Part shown: piece after piece, positions 1-10,436 of the stretch
Position numbering within the stretch: position 1 is the first letter of the stretch
How the letters are laid out: the number at the start of each line of letters is the position of its first letter
Assembly: GCF_020005165.1 (NCBI RefSeq)
Contig: NZ_JAHCLT010000001.1
Span: 62,001 to 126,000 of the forward strand
Source of the DNA: Kangiella taiwanensis
GTDB lineage: Bacteria > Pseudomonadota > Gammaproteobacteria > Enterobacterales > Kangiellaceae
Direction of reading: 5' to 3'
DNA length: 64,000 bases
Made by a program: the position numbers and the translations under genes
Notes under the pieces: model-generated
What the model was told of the DNA's origin: nothing
Databases searched by the model: none
Seen by the model: only the letters and a program-made list of their open reading frames with translations

Positions 1-982
1 GCTTAACATCATACTCAGCCTTAATTTCTTGGCTCAGCTGGTACACTGCCATCGCATACATTGGGCTACGATTATATCGAGTAATCACATAAAAGTTGTG
101 AAACCCAAGCCAATAATCATAACGATCTTCTTGCTTATAATGATAAATACCCGTGATGTCCTTTTCGTCAGCCTTGCCTTGATACTCTAAACCTGCTTTT
201 TTTAGCTCTGCAACCGTGAACTTCGGTTTCAATTGATCATTCTTGAACTGCTGAGCCATCGAGTCGTCAACGTCAACAAACTCAGCTACAGGCTCACCCA
301 TTCGCCAGCCGTGTACTTTAAAATAATTTGCCACGCTACCTATCGCGTCAGCTTTACTCTCGAATAAGTTAATTTTTCCATCACCATCAAAGTCCACTGT
401 GTAATGACGGTATGACGTTGGGATAAACTGCCCCATTCCCATGGCGCCAGCATAAGAACCTTTTGGCTCATCCATCTTCCAACCTTGTTCACGCGCGAGT
501 ACAAAATACTCTGCGAGTTCGCCGGCAAAAAACTTTGCGCGCTTAGGGTAGTGGAACGCTAATGTGTTAAGAGCATCAAGCACTGAATCGTTTCCTTGGA
601 TTCGCCCATACTTGGTTTCCACACCGATGATCGCTGTAATAATTTCAGCGGGTACTTGGAAGTCTTTTTCTGCTTTTTCAAGTAACTCTTTATTTTCTTC
701 TAAAAACTCAACACCTAACTTAATACGGCTTTGTTCAATAAAAATTGGACGATACTCATACCAGTCTTTGCCTTCCGCAGGGCTACTGATCAAATCAAGG
801 ATTTTTTGACTCTTCTTAGCCTTGCTTAACATTGCAGTCACATAGTCCGCAGTAAAACCATGCTCTTTCTCCATAAATTTGGCAAAGGCTTCTTTTTCAG
901 TGGGCGCTTCGCCAGCATGCGCTGCAGCACCAAACAAGCCAAGTCCTGAAGTCAGTAACACTGTTGCTAGTATTTTTTTCAT
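1..982 (-). CDS. mltB: Lytic murein transglycosylase B (3' end cut by window edge)
   Basis: Cleaves the glycan strands of peptidoglycan to 1,6-anhydromuropeptides in the periplasm. The frame is open from ATG at 982 to base 1, giving 327 codons; only a short C-terminal tail should be missing. Seen: a Sec signal peptide ending AHA-GE near residue 23, the catalytic glutamate E122 in GVETKYGR, the substrate-cleft motif GAMGMGQFIPTSY, and an EF-hand-like loop DFDGDGKIN as in the calcium site of Slt35. There is no lipobox cysteine, so unlike E. coli MltB this protein is probably soluble rather than an outer-membrane lipoprotein. It lies directly downstream of rodA and PBP2, the usual elongation neighbourhood. 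Confidence 0.93.
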   Translation of the reverse strand, partial: MKKILATVLLTSGLGLFGAAAHAGEAPTEKEAFAKFMEKEHGFTADYVTAMLSKAKKSQKILDLISSPAEGKDWYEYRPIFIEQSRIKLGVEFLEENKELLEKAEKDFQVPAEIITAIIGVETKYGRIQGNDSVLDALNTLAFHYPKRAKFFAGELAEYFVLAREQGWKMDEPKGSYAGAMGMGQFIPTSYRHYTVDFDGDGKINLFESKADAIGSVANYFKVHGWRMGEPVAEFVDVDDSMAQQFKNDQLKPKFTVAELKKAGLEYQGKADEKDITGIYHYKQEDRYDYWLGFHNFYVITRYNRSPMYAMAVYQLSQEIKAEYDVK

Positions 983-1035
983 TGAACTCTCCTGGAGCCA
1001 GTTATCTTTTGTTGTCAGCAAAAATTGATCATATT

Positions 1036-2163
1036 TTAAGCCGAATGAAGCCTTCGATGGGTTTGGATAGACATTAATATCCCAAAGCTTGCCATCAAGG
1101 TCACAATCGAGGTCCCGCCATAGCTAATCAACGGTAATGGTAACCCGACCACCGGTAACAAACCACTGACCATGCCGATATTTACGAACAAATAAACAAA
1201 AAATGTGAGTGTTAGTGCCGCACCCAACAAACGACTAAAACTATCCTGTCCCTGTAAACTAATATACAGTCCGCGCCATATCACAAACAGATAGAGCGCT
1301 AACAAAATTATAATGCCGATCAAACCAAACTCTTCGCCTAGAACCGCAAAGATAAAGTCCGTATGGCGCTCTGGCAAAAACTCTAACTGTGATTGGGTGC
1401 CATTTAACCAACCTTTACCGTAAATACCGCCAGAACCAATCGCAATCTGGGACTGGATAATATGGTAACCCGAGCCTAACGGGTCACTTTCTGGATTCAG
1501 AAAGGTTAATACCCTGCCCTTTTGGTATTCCTCCATAGTGAAATACCACATAATCGGCGCCAATATCATGCCGATACCCAAAGCACCAAGAATATAGCGC
1601 CAACGTAAACCCGCAAAGAAAATCACAAAAAAACCAGATGCCGCGATTAAAAGTGACGTTCCCAAATCCGGCTGAATCATAATCAGCACGGTTGGTGCGA
1701 TGACCAACGCTAAGCTGATGACCAAGTGCTTAAAGCTAGGTGGCAGGGCTTTATCCGCTAAATAAGCTGCAACCATGATAGGGACGGCTAACTTCATGAT
1801 TTCCGAGGGTTGGAAACGAACTCCGACATCTATCCAACGCTGCGCACCCTTACTCGACTCACCAAAAAACAGCACCGCCAATAAAAACCCTATGCCAACC
1901 ACAAAAAATAGGGGCGCCCACTCTTTCAAAGTTCTTGGCGCCACTTGAGCTAAAAGCAGCATGATTACCAATCCCGCACCAAAGCGTATGACTTGGCGCT
2001 CGACTAGAGCCAGACTCTCACCACCGGCGCTATAAACCACGAGCAAACTGAACGCCATTAATGCCAACAACCCTAGCAACAAGGGGGCGTCAATGTGCAA
2101 GCGCCAGAGCAAACTTCTGCGCGCTTTATGGGTGTTTGCCGCACTAGTTCGCAGCGCCATCAT
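1036..2163 (-). CDS. rodA: RodA, SEDS peptidoglycan glycosyltransferase of the elongasome
   Basis: Polymerises lipid II into glycan strands for lateral wall growth, paired with PBP2. The 375-residue protein matches the usual RodA length of about 370 and is almost wholly hydrophobic helices. The diagnostic block GTQSQLEFLPERHTDF is present, and D269 corresponds to the catalytic aspartate of SEDS enzymes; the C-terminal LISYGGTS motif is also intact. The start overlaps the mrdA stop by 20 nt, which implies translational coupling of the two partners. Two consecutive ATG codons open the frame, so the start could be one codon later. Confidence 0.97.
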   Translation of the reverse strand: MMALRTSAANTHKARRSLLWRLHIDAPLLLGLLALMAFSLLVVYSAGGESLALVERQVIRFGAGLVIMLLLAQVAPRTLKEWAPLFFVVGIGFLLAVLFFGESSKGAQRWIDVGVRFQPSEIMKLAVPIMVAAYLADKALPPSFKHLVISLALVIAPTVLIMIQPDLGTSLLIAASGFFVIFFAGLRWRYILGALGIGMILAPIMWYFTMEEYQKGRVLTFLNPESDPLGSGYHIIQSQIAIGSGGIYGKGWLNGTQSQLEFLPERHTDFIFAVLGEEFGLIGIIILLALYLFVIWRGLYISLQGQDSFSRLLGAALTLTFFVYLFVNIGMVSGLLPVVGLPLPLISYGGTSIVTLMASFGILMSIQTHRRLHSA

Positions 2164-4096
2164 TGCTCTCCTCGTGGTTAGCTTGCTCGCCCTTCTGGTT
2201 CAGCTGCAAAGCTTCTAATAAATAGTAATCCATGATCTGGCGGGCTAAAGGCGCGGCGTTAGAGCCACCGCCACCGGCATTTTCCATCATCACCGCCAAG
2301 GCGATCTTCGGCTGCTCAAAAGGAGCGTAACCGATAAATAGGGCATTATCATGGAATTTTTCTGCTATTTTTGTGGCATCATACTCTTCATCTTGCGCAA
2401 TACTTTTCACCTGCGCCGTACCAGTCTTACCGGCAGCGATGTACTCTGCATCGTCAAAAGCGCTTCTTGCCGTACCACGCGGAGGCTCGGTCACTTTTTT
2501 CATACTGTCTTTAACTAGATCAAGCCAACTACCGTCGCCCGTATCAATTTGATGGTAAGCCATCACTGGCGTATTGGCCTCAAACCGATTGCCCTGTGCA
2601 AACTCTTTAACCAGCTGCAAATTAAATCGAATACCGTCGTTCGCTAATACCGCAGTAGCGTTCGCTAACTGCAATGGTGTAACGGTCCAAAACCCTTGCC
2701 CAATACCTATATTAACCGTATCTCCGTTATACCAGGGTTCGCCGCGAGCTGATTTTTTCCAGGTACGCGACGGCATAATACCTACTTTTTCTTCGACGAT
2801 ATCAATTCCTGTTTTTTGCCCGAAGCCAAACTGCGTCATTCCTTCATAGATTCGGTTAATGCCAATTCTGACTGATAAGTCATAGAAAAACGTATCGCAA
2901 GACTCGACTATAGCCTGCATCACGTCAACAGTTGCGCCATGTCCCCACGCTTTCCAATCTCGGTAGCGGTGATCATTATTCGGCAACGAAAACCACCCTG
3001 GATCGGCAATTCGTGTATTGGGCGTGATCACCCCTTCTTTCAGTCCAAGAAAGGCAAGATGTGGTTTTATCGTTGAAGCTGGCGGGTAAGTTCCCTGAAC
3101 CGCACGGTTATAGAGAGGGCGCTCAGGGGTCAATAATTTTTGGTAATCTTTATTAGAAATACCACCAGTAAAAATATTTGGGTCGTAAGCAGGCTGGCTG
3201 ACCATCGCCAACACACCACCGGTAGACGGCTCAACAGCAACCACCGCACCACGAACGCCCTTTTCTTGCATCAGCTCAGTAATTTTTCTTTGCAGACCAA
3301 GGTGTAGATACAAGTGCAAATCGTCGCCGGCCTGTGGCTCTTGCCGCTCAAGCACGCGAACAATTCGTCCTCTAACGTCAGTTTCTACTTTTTCGCTACC
3401 AACTTCACCGTGCAGCCGGTCTTCATAGTTTCGCTCCAAACCCAACTTGCCCATTTTTCCTGTAGCAGCGTATCGCTGGCGAGTGGTTCCAACCTCTTTG
3501 TTTTCGGCCAGATCTTTCTCATCCATCCTGATGAGGTCTTCTTGGGTAATAGCCCCCATGCGCCCCAACACATGCACTAAACTCGCTCCAGGCGGATAGT
3601 AGCGCTCAAGTCGCGCTTCAACACTGACACCGGGGAAAAAGTGTTGGTTGGCAGAGAAAACGGCGACTTCTTCTTCATTGAGGTTAGTTTTTATAGCGTA
3701 GGAGTTAAACTTAGGTCGGAACTTCACCTGCTCTAAAAACTTATCCACCTGCTCATCGGTAATATCAAACATTTCACGCAGTCGGCTTACCGTATCCTGC
3801 ATGTTGTCTACCTGTTCGGGAACAATCTCTAAAGCAAAGATCGAGCGGTTCTGCGCTAGTAACTGACCTGTCTGATCATAAATTAACCCTCGAACTGGCG
3901 CGATTGGCTGTACTCGAATACGGTTGTTCTCAGATTGGGTTTGATATTTTTTATGGTCTACGACTTGTAGCTTGAATTCACGAACCAGCAGAAAAATCAT
4001 CAGGCCAATAACAATACCTAACGCGATCACGCAACGAACGAAAAACATAGAAGTTTCTCGACCGACATCTTTTATGGCTTCGCGACGTTTTAACAT
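2144..4096 (-). CDS. mrdA: Penicillin-binding protein 2, elongasome transpeptidase
   Basis: Class B PBP that cross-links peptidoglycan in the periplasm with RodA. It has 650 residues. A short cytoplasmic N-terminus and one membrane anchor (about 18-38) are followed by the dimerisation/pedestal domain and the transpeptidase domain. Active-site motifs are all visible: S341-x-x-K344 (STIK), S399-C-D401, and K557-T-G559. The family carries SxD rather than SxN in the second motif, as here. It sits between rlmH and rodA, as in E. coli. Confidence 0.97.
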   Translation of the reverse strand: MLKRREAIKDVGRETSMFFVRCVIALGIVIGLMIFLLVREFKLQVVDHKKYQTQSENNRIRVQPIAPVRGLIYDQTGQLLAQNRSIFALEIVPEQVDNMQDTVSRLREMFDITDEQVDKFLEQVKFRPKFNSYAIKTNLNEEEVAVFSANQHFFPGVSVEARLERYYPPGASLVHVLGRMGAITQEDLIRMDEKDLAENKEVGTTRQRYAATGKMGKLGLERNYEDRLHGEVGSEKVETDVRGRIVRVLERQEPQAGDDLHLYLHLGLQRKITELMQEKGVRGAVVAVEPSTGGVLAMVSQPAYDPNIFTGGISNKDYQKLLTPERPLYNRAVQGTYPPASTIKPHLAFLGLKEGVITPNTRIADPGWFSLPNNDHRYRDWKAWGHGATVDVMQAIVESCDTFFYDLSVRIGINRIYEGMTQFGFGQKTGIDIVEEKVGIMPSRTWKKSARGEPWYNGDTVNIGIGQGFWTVTPLQLANATAVLANDGIRFNLQLVKEFAQGNRFEANTPVMAYHQIDTGDGSWLDLVKDSMKKVTEPPRGTARSAFDDAEYIAAGKTGTAQVKSIAQDEEYDATKIAEKFHDNALFIGYAPFEQPKIALAVMMENAGGGGSNAAPLARQIMDYYLLEALQLNQKGEQANHEESNDGAAN

Positions 4097-4137
4097 ATTA
4101 CGTGATTGGGTCGTTTACGGACCTTAAGTATTGTCTA

Positions 4138-4608
4138 TTATTCTCGGTGGTACGGGTGATTCACGGTTACTGACCAAGCGCGGTAAAGCGACTCAGCAAT
4201 GATCACTCGAACCAAAGGGTGCGGGAACGTCAGATTCGACAAAGAAACTTTTTGGTTGGCTCTTTCCAGACAAGCTGGCGCCAACCCTTCTGGACCACCC
4301 ACAAATAACACCACACTCGGGTGATGCTGTTGCCAGTGTTCAATTTGCTGCGCAAGTTGTGGAGTAGAAAGTTGCTTCCCCTTCACATCTAAAGCAATAA
4401 CCCAGTCACCACTCGATACGTGTGACAACATGGCTTCGCCTTCTTTATCGGTTAACCGTGCGATATCCGCGTTCTTACCGCGTTTGACCGCTGGAACCTC
4501 GATCAGTTCCAGCTGAAAATCTCTAGGGAAACGACGAGCATACTCATCATACCCCTGCTCGACCCAACTGGGCATTTTTTGCCCGACGGTGATTAAACGT
4601 AACTGCAT
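4138..4608 (-). CDS. rlmH: 23S rRNA pseudouridine-1915 N3-methyltransferase
   Basis: SPOUT-class methyltransferase acting on m3Psi1915 of the assembled 70S ribosome. The SAM-binding knot motifs are present: LFVGGPEG in the middle and [18 protein letters not shown] followed by NHPYHRE at the C-terminus. I use the ATG at 4608, giving 156 residues; the longer frame starts at a GTG three codons upstream. E. coli RlmH has 155 residues, which supports the shorter form. It lies between rsfS and mrdA with short gaps, probably one transcript. Confidence 0.95.
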   Translation of the reverse strand: MQLRLITVGQKMPSWVEQGYDEYARRFPRDFQLELIEVPAVKRGKNADIARLTDKEGEAMLSHVSSGDWVIALDVKGKQLSTPQLAQQIEHWQQHHPSVVLFVGGPEGLAPACLERANQKVSLSNLTFPHPLVRVIIAESLYRAWSVTVNHPYHRE

Positions 4609-4625
4609 CGAAGGCACTCAGTAAA

Positions 4626-4970
4626 TTACTGCGTACGAGCTTCTTTCCAGTTAGGATCCCACAGTTTTTCGAGCTGATAAAAATCTCGCGTCTGTGCCAG
4701 CATGATATGAACCACCACATCACCTAAATCAACCAGCACCCACTCAGCAACGTCATCACCTTCAACGCCCAGCGGCTGCTGGCCAAGGTCTTTCATTTCA
4801 CTGATCAGGTTATGCGCTACCGACTTAACGTGACGATTTGAGGTACCGCTAGCGACAATCATATAATCCGTGACAGTGCTCAGTTCTCTAACATCTAACA
4901 CACTGATTTCTTTAGCTTTTAAATCCTCTAGCTGTTCAACAACAACGTTCTTTAATTGCTCGACTTGCAT
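4626..4970 (-). CDS. rsfS: Ribosomal silencing factor RsfS
   Basis: Binds uL14 on the 50S subunit and blocks subunit joining when nutrients are scarce. The 114-residue protein shows the family core: VLDVRELSTVTDYMIVASG near the N-terminus, then GVEGDDVAEWVLVDLGDVVVHIM. Length is normal for gammaproteobacteria. It is 8 nt downstream of nadD and 17 nt upstream of rlmH, the conserved nadD-rsfS-rlmH order. Confidence 0.95.
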   Translation of the reverse strand: MQVEQLKNVVVEQLEDLKAKEISVLDVRELSTVTDYMIVASGTSNRHVKSVAHNLISEMKDLGQQPLGVEGDDVAEWVLVDLGDVVVHIMLAQTRDFYQLEKLWDPNWKEARTQ

Positions 4971-4978
4971 TGATTACC

Positions 4979-5650
4979 TTAATTGTTAGGGTTTAAGCCA
5001 TATAGGCCATGCTGATTCATGTAGTCTATTATAGCATCAGGTAATAGGAATCGGGGCGAAAAGCCTTGATTTATTTGCTCTCGAATATAGGTCGATGAAA
5101 TATCCAGTTGTGGCATTTGGCAAAAGCCAACCTTTCCGGAGCGGTGTTCAGGCAATTCGTCTAAATCAGCGATAGCGTATCGCTCATAAAACTCAGCCAC
5201 TTCGCCATCACTCGGTAACTGACTGCTAGGGCGACCAACCACTAAAATATTGGTTAGCGTGATGAGCTCTTGCCATTCATACCACTCATTAAGTTTGGCA
5301 AATGCATCAGTACCCATCAAAAATACCAAGCAATCTTCGCCGATCTCCTCGCGAATTTCGCGGAGCGTCACCACGCTATAGCTCGGTTCTTCGCGTTCTA
5401 ATTCTCGAGTATCCACGCTTAACTGTGGGTATTTTCCCACCACCAACTGCAACATCTCGATCCTCTGTTGTGGTGAAGCACCTGGTTGTGGTCGGTGTGG
5501 CGGATAAGCGGCTGGCATCAAAGAGACCTTTGCCGCAGGGAAGCGATTGAGCATTTCTTGGGTCATTCGCAGATGTCCAAAATGCACAGGATCAAAGGTT
5601 CCACCGAGGATGATATGGATTGACTTATCTGTAGAGAAGGACTTACTCAT
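4979..5650 (-). CDS. nadD: Nicotinate-nucleotide adenylyltransferase
   Basis: Converts nicotinate mononucleotide and ATP to deamido-NAD in NAD synthesis. The nucleotidyltransferase signature GGTFDPVHFGHL (residues 16-27) with the HxGH-type pair is clear, and the C-terminal ISSTYIR motif that binds ATP phosphates is present. Length 223 is usual. The gene lies 10 nt from holA on one side and 8 nt from rsfS on the other, consistent with a single operon. Confidence 0.96.
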   Translation of the reverse strand: MSKSFSTDKSIHIILGGTFDPVHFGHLRMTQEMLNRFPAAKVSLMPAAYPPHRPQPGASPQQRIEMLQLVVGKYPQLSVDTRELEREEPSYSVVTLREIREEIGEDCLVFLMGTDAFAKLNEWYEWQELITLTNILVVGRPSSQLPSDGEVAEFYERYAIADLDELPEHRSGKVGFCQMPQLDISSTYIREQINQGFSPRFLLPDAIIDYMNQHGLYGLNPNN

Positions 5651-5660
5651 CTGTCACGAC

Positions 5661-6743
5661 TCACGACATGCCAAAGGCTTTTTTCAAATCACTCAAACCT
5701 TCTGCAGCAGCCTGAGATGGTTTTTGCTGAGTCGGTTTGCTCTTAGAACGGAACGGATTAACACCTGCGATTAAGCACACCACGTAGGATAACTCTTGCC
5801 ACACATCAATATCCGCTTGCCCTTTAACACCTTTATCAATCATGGTTAAGCGCTGAATCATGGCGTACCATTTTTTGACGCTGCCCTTGCTTAGAGCCAC
5901 CTGTAACACTTTCTGTTTTTTGGGCCAGACACGGTTAGCCTTGAAAATTTCTGGAATTGAGCTGCCTGCTGCAATGTCTTCTGACCATTTGGCAAGACTT
6001 TGGCATTCGCGCAATAACTGGTTAACGATGGGCAAAGGATAAGTTCCTTCGGCCTCAATACTGGCCAGCATACGCAAGGCACGATCGGCTTGGCCCGCTA
6101 AACAGGCATCGCCCAGCTCAAACGTCGAGTAGCGCGCGTTTTCACCGACATACTGGCGGATATTGTCGCCGGTGATCACGTTACCTTCAGCTAGCAACGA
6201 TAACATCTGCAGGTCTTGATGCGCCGCTAGTAGATTCCCCTCACAACGCTCGATTAATACTTGTACGGCGTCGTTATCGAGCTGCACATTAAGATTCGTC
6301 GCTCGCTGACGTAACCAACCGCCTAGCCGCTCCGCAGGGATCGGCCAGACCTCGACCACGATGCCCGCTTGCTCTAGCGTTTTAAACCACGAGGTGCGCT
6401 TTTCGTTGGAAAGCTTTGGCGCCGTAATTAAGAGAACATCACTTGGCTGACTATTGATAAAGCTTTGAATCGCTTCGCCTTGAGCTTTTTTTATGGACTT
6501 ATCAAATCGCCATTCAAGCAAACGGCTTTCGGCGAACAGCGACATGGTTCCGGCTTGATCCGTCAGTGGGTTTGCGGCATTGGTGTCTTCAATGATTTGA
6601 CGTTCTAATATGCCCTGCTTTTTACAGTGAGCACGTATCTGATCGGCGGCCTCCATTTTTTGCCAAGGCTCATCGCCAGCCACTAGATAGACTGGAAAAT
6701 TTTGGTGAAGCGCTTGCTGTAATTTCTCAGGATAAACTTTCAC
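5661..6743 (-). CDS. holA: DNA polymerase III subunit delta
   Basis: Clamp-loader subunit that opens the beta sliding clamp. The 360-residue protein has family landmarks such as PVYLVAGDEPWQKMEAADQ near the N-terminus and the EGNLLAAHQDLQ stretch of the lid domain. The first codon is GTG at 6743, with AAGG placed five bases upstream; no ATG fits better. The last 30 residues are Lys/Gln/Ala-rich and look disordered. Position between lptE and nadD follows the conserved leuS-lptE-holA-nadD order. Confidence 0.93.
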   Translation of the reverse strand: MKVYPEKLQQALHQNFPVYLVAGDEPWQKMEAADQIRAHCKKQGILERQIIEDTNAANPLTDQAGTMSLFAESRLLEWRFDKSIKKAQGEAIQSFINSQPSDVLLITAPKLSNEKRTSWFKTLEQAGIVVEVWPIPAERLGGWLRQRATNLNVQLDNDAVQVLIERCEGNLLAAHQDLQMLSLLAEGNVITGDNIRQYVGENARYSTFELGDACLAGQADRALRMLASIEAEGTYPLPIVNQLLRECQSLAKWSEDIAAGSSIPEIFKANRVWPKKQKVLQVALSKGSVKKWYAMIQRLTMIDKGVKGQADIDVWQELSYVVCLIAGVNPFRSKSKPTQQKPSQAAAEGLSDLKKAFGMS

Positions 6744-6764
6744 GTTTGCCTTGGCATAAATGTG

Positions 6765-7277
6765 TTAAGAGTTAGGTTTCAAGTGTAACGTTGTCGCCAT
6801 CTGTAATAACAGGCGATTGATCACACCTTGATGCATATCGTCGATTAAGCGTTGCTGCTCATTCACTTGCCCTGACTCCAGCGTTCTCTGATAAGCAAAT
6901 TCACGGCGACTGTTAAGAGTTTGCGTTTCCGGCTCCCCCTCAGTCACCATGTGCGGCGTTAGAAGCTGATATTTCAGCGTAAAAATCAATTCCAACTCAC
7001 TGGCACGCCCAAAACTATCACGAGCTACTGTACGCTTTTCAGTGTTATATCCAACAATAGCCAACTGCATCTGTGAATCTTCAGCAGCATCCACTAGGTT
7101 AGCCCCTTGGTAGGCCAGGCGTTGTTTCAACGTTCGCTCAAAATCCGCATTAGGGGTTTTACTCAATAACCAAACGTTGGCTCCATCCAGATCAGTTCCA
7201 GCGCCACGCAGGTGAAAGCCACAAGCCGTTAACAAACCACTCAAGACAATCACCATCAGTAATAAACGTGTATTCAT
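6765..7277 (-). CDS. lptE: LPS-assembly lipoprotein LptE
   Basis: Outer-membrane lipoprotein that plugs the LptD barrel for LPS export. I choose the ATG at 7277 because AGGA stands six bases before it. The N-terminus then reads as a signal peptide with lipobox LTAC followed by GFHLRG, a hallmark of LptE. The longer open frame would overlap the end of leuS and place 32 non-signal residues first, which is unlikely. Mature length about 147 residues is in the family range. Overall sequence conservation is low apart from the N-terminus, as usual for LptE. Confidence 0.88.
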   Translation of the reverse strand: MNTRLLLMVIVLSGLLTACGFHLRGAGTDLDGANVWLLSKTPNADFERTLKQRLAYQGANLVDAAEDSQMQLAIVGYNTEKRTVARDSFGRASELELIFTLKYQLLTPHMVTEGEPETQTLNSRREFAYQRTLESGQVNEQQRLIDDMHQGVINRLLLQMATTLHLKPNS

Positions 7278-7332
7278 TAACATCCTACTATTCGCGTTTA
7301 ACTTTCTATAGTTACCATTAGTGCAGTTACCA

Positions 7333-9939
7333 TTAATTAGCAACAATATTAACCAGTTTACCCGGAACGACAATCACTTTGCGAATGGTATTACCTTCAG
7401 TAAACTTCACCACGTGTTCGTCCTCCAGTGCCAAGGCTTCAATTTCTTCTTTCGATGCACTGGCTGACACGGTGATTTTGGCACGAACTTTGCCGTTGAC
7501 CTGAACCACGATCAACTTTTCATCTTGCACCATAGCTGACTTGTCCGCTTTAGGCCACTTGGCATCAACCACATCGGCGCGGTCATTATCATTAACCAAC
7601 TCACCAAGAGCTGCCCACAACTCAGAACAAACGTGCGGCACGATTGGAGCCAGCAATAACACAGCCGTTTCTAACGCTTCATGCAACACCGCTCGGTCCT
7701 GCTCTGACATTTCTTCGGCTTTGCCCGCGTGATTCAGCAGTTCCATTACCGCTGCAATCGCTGTATTAAAGGTAAAGCGACGATCATAATCGTCCGTGAC
7801 TTTAGCGATAGTTTCATGTGTTTTACGGCGCAAAGCTTTTTGGTCGCTGTTCAGACTTGAAGCGTCTAGCGGACTTACGGCACCTTTCTGCTGATGCGAC
7901 TGCACCATTTTCCACAAACGGCGTAAGAAACGCAGCGAACCTTCTACCGCAGAGTCTTGCCACTCCAATGACTGATCCGGCGGCGACGCGAACATGGTGT
8001 ATAAACGCATGGTGTCTGCGCCATACTGTTCGACCATCGATTGCGGATCGATACCATTGTTCTTCGACTTCGACATTTTGGTCATGCCAGCGTGGGTCAC
8101 TTCATTGCCGTCTTTATCGACCGCTTTAACAATATGACCTTTATCGTCACGCTCGACCACTTCGACTTCTAGCGGCGACACCCAGTGACGCGCACCTTTG
8201 TCATCCACATAGTAATAAGCGTCAGCTAGCACCATGCCCTGACACAATAGTTTTTTTGCAGGCTCGTCAGAATTGACCAAACCCATGTCACGCAACAACT
8301 TGTGGAAGAAACGGAAATACAACAAGTGCATGGTAGCGTGTTCAATACCACCAATATACTGATCCACCGGCAGCCAATGATTGGCCTTCTCAGGATCAAG
8401 CATGCCGTCTTCGTAATTTGGGCAAGTAAAGCGTGCGTAGTACCAGCTCGATTCCATAAAGGTATCAAAAGTATCCGTTTCTCGAATTCCCTCAACACCA
8501 TCAATCACCGCTTTTTTCCACTCGTCGTCCGTGTTGAGCGGACTGGTCACGCCATCCATCTTCACATCTTCTGGCAAACGAACCGGCAGTTGATCTTCTG
8601 GTGCAGGAACCACTGAGCCGTCTGGCATATTCACCATCGGGATTGGCGCGCCCCAATAACGTTGACGCGAAACGCCCCAGTCACGCAGACGATAGTTAAC
8701 GGTTTTATTACCTTTACCGATCGACTCTAATTTTTCTGCAATGGCATCAAAGGCTTTATCGAAAGGCATCTCAGAAAATTCGCCCGAATTAATCACGATA
8801 CCTTTTTCGGTATAAGCCGCTTCACTAATATCTAGCTCAGAGCCATCAGCTGGCTTCACCACCTCGGCTTTATCAATGCCGTATTTTGTCGCAAATTCAT
8901 AATCACGTTGGTCGTGTGCTGGAACTGCCATCACTGCGCCGGTGCCATAATCCATCAACACAAAGTTCGCGACCCAAATCGGTACCTCTTTGCCGGTTAA
9001 CGGATGCTTGGCGTACAAGCCGGTCGCCATACCTTTCTTTTCCATGGTCGCCATCTCGGCTTCTGAAACCTTGCTGTTTTTGCACTCGTGTACAAAGTCA
9101 GCAAGCTCATCATTCTTCTCAGCGGCCATCGCTGCAATCGGGTGTCCCGCCGCAACCGCAAGGTAAGTGACGCCATACAAAGTGTCTGGGCGCGTGGTAT
9201 AAACACGCAAGTTGTCGCCTTGATCAAAGTCGAACTCTACCTCAACGCCTTCCGAACGACCAATCCAGTTCTTCTGCATGGTTTTCACCATGTCAGGCCA
9301 GCCTTCAAGCTTCTCGATATCGTCTAACAGCTCTTCCGCATAGTCCGTGATTTTAATAAACCACTGAGGGATCTCTTTCTGCTCAACCGGCGTATCACAG
9401 CGCCAGCAAGTGCCATCGATAACTTGCTCGTTAGCCAGTACCGTCTGGTCATTCGGACACCAGTTAACCGACGAGGTCTTTTTATAAACCAAACCTTTTT
9501 CGTAGAGCTTAGTGAAAAACCACTGCTCCCAGCGATAATACTCAGGTTGGCAGGTCGCAAACTCACGGTCCCAGTCAAAAGCAAAGCCTAACGTCTGCAA
9601 CTGACCTTTCATGTATTCGATATTTTCGTAAGTCCAAGGTGCAGGCGACGCATTATTCTTCACCGCCGCATTTTCAGCAGGCAAACCAAAGGCATCCCAA
9701 CCAAACGGCTGCATCACATTTTTACCCTGCATACGCTGGAAACGCGACACCACATCACCGATGGTATAGTTACGAACGTGGCCCATGTGTAATCGACCAC
9801 TCGGATACGGGAACATGCTCAGGCAGTAAAACTTCTCTTTCGAAGCGTCTTCGACCGCCTTAAAGGTTTGATTTTTTTGCCACTTCTCTTGAATTTTTCC
9901 TTCAATTTCAGAAGGTTGGTAGTGCTCAGTTAGTTGCAT
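7333..9939 (-). CDS. leuS: Leucyl-tRNA synthetase
   Basis: Charges tRNA-Leu. This class Ia synthetase of 868 residues (E. coli 860) has the HIGH-type motif HMGH at 51-54 preceded by FPYPSGRL, a Zn-ribbon-like insert with paired cysteines (NWCPNDQ...CWRCDT), the editing domain with the TTRPDT motif, and KMSKSKNNG in the catalytic loop. The C-terminal domain ends with [12 protein letters not shown], typical of the family. It is followed after 55 nt by lptE and probably heads the leuS-lptE-holA-nadD-rsfS-rlmH-mrdA-rodA-mltB run. Confidence 0.98.
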   Translation of the reverse strand: MQLTEHYQPSEIEGKIQEKWQKNQTFKAVEDASKEKFYCLSMFPYPSGRLHMGHVRNYTIGDVVSRFQRMQGKNVMQPFGWDAFGLPAENAAVKNNASPAPWTYENIEYMKGQLQTLGFAFDWDREFATCQPEYYRWEQWFFTKLYEKGLVYKKTSSVNWCPNDQTVLANEQVIDGTCWRCDTPVEQKEIPQWFIKITDYAEELLDDIEKLEGWPDMVKTMQKNWIGRSEGVEVEFDFDQGDNLRVYTTRPDTLYGVTYLAVAAGHPIAAMAAEKNDELADFVHECKNSKVSEAEMATMEKKGMATGLYAKHPLTGKEVPIWVANFVLMDYGTGAVMAVPAHDQRDYEFATKYGIDKAEVVKPADGSELDISEAAYTEKGIVINSGEFSEMPFDKAFDAIAEKLESIGKGNKTVNYRLRDWGVSRQRYWGAPIPMVNMPDGSVVPAPEDQLPVRLPEDVKMDGVTSPLNTDDEWKKAVIDGVEGIRETDTFDTFMESSWYYARFTCPNYEDGMLDPEKANHWLPVDQYIGGIEHATMHLLYFRFFHKLLRDMGLVNSDEPAKKLLCQGMVLADAYYYVDDKGARHWVSPLEVEVVERDDKGHIVKAVDKDGNEVTHAGMTKMSKSKNNGIDPQSMVEQYGADTMRLYTMFASPPDQSLEWQDSAVEGSLRFLRRLWKMVQSHQQKGAVSPLDASSLNSDQKALRRKTHETIAKVTDDYDRRFTFNTAIAAVMELLNHAGKAEEMSEQDRAVLHEALETAVLLLAPIVPHVCSELWAALGELVNDNDRADVVDAKWPKADKSAMVQDEKLIVVQVNGKVRAKITVSASASKEEIEALALEDEHVVKFTEGNTIRKVIVVPGKLVNIVAN

Positions 9940-10052
9940 TGTCTGAAAATCTTTGTTTATAAAATAGGATAAAGAGGAAACAGGCTAAAAGCCCCGCACA
10001 GCCTCAAACTACAAACCGTTAATGTTACCTGACAGGGGGGAGAGCAACAAGG

Positions 10053-10388
10053 TTAATGTTTTTCTAAATTAAGGACATAATTAGCGTAATAGTGATACTC
10101 GACTTCGGTAATAATACCTTCCTCTTTATACCTAACTACCTGTAACTTAACCGACTCTATCGTTTCTACAAGATTATTTGATTGGATCATAGCTAGCGCA
10201 TATGAAAACTTTGTTTTATCACCACTTTCTAACCAATCGTTTACAATACATAGCAAAGTTTGCCTATCCTGCTTAACAATTTTCTTTGATTGTCTATCCA
10301 GAAAGTTTAAGAAGTCTTCTTGGTCCCTCTTATAGGGGTAGTCATTGAGTGTACTCCACAGCCAACTTTCAACTTCTAACCTGTTCAT
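10053..10388 (-). CDS. Hypothetical protein, 111 residues, no recognised family
   Basis: I do not recognise this gene. It has a convincing start: ATG at 10388 with GGAG six bases upstream. The predicted protein is soluble, helical and charged, rich in Asp, Lys, Tyr and Leu, with no signal peptide, membrane helix or metal motif. It is more AT-rich than the surrounding housekeeping genes. It stands alone between leuS and the repeat element at 10437-10612. Size and isolation resemble small accessory or immunity-type proteins, but nothing in the sequence shows that role. Confidence 0.6.
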   Translation of the reverse strand: MNRLEVESWLWSTLNDYPYKRDQEDFLNFLDRQSKKIVKQDRQTLLCIVNDWLESGDKTKFSYALAMIQSNNLVETIESVKLQVVRYKEEGIITEVEYHYYANYVLNLEKH

Positions 10389-10436
10389 TTACGCTCCAGA
10401 AGTTTATCGCACCCTTACCCCGTAAAAGTTAGCCAA

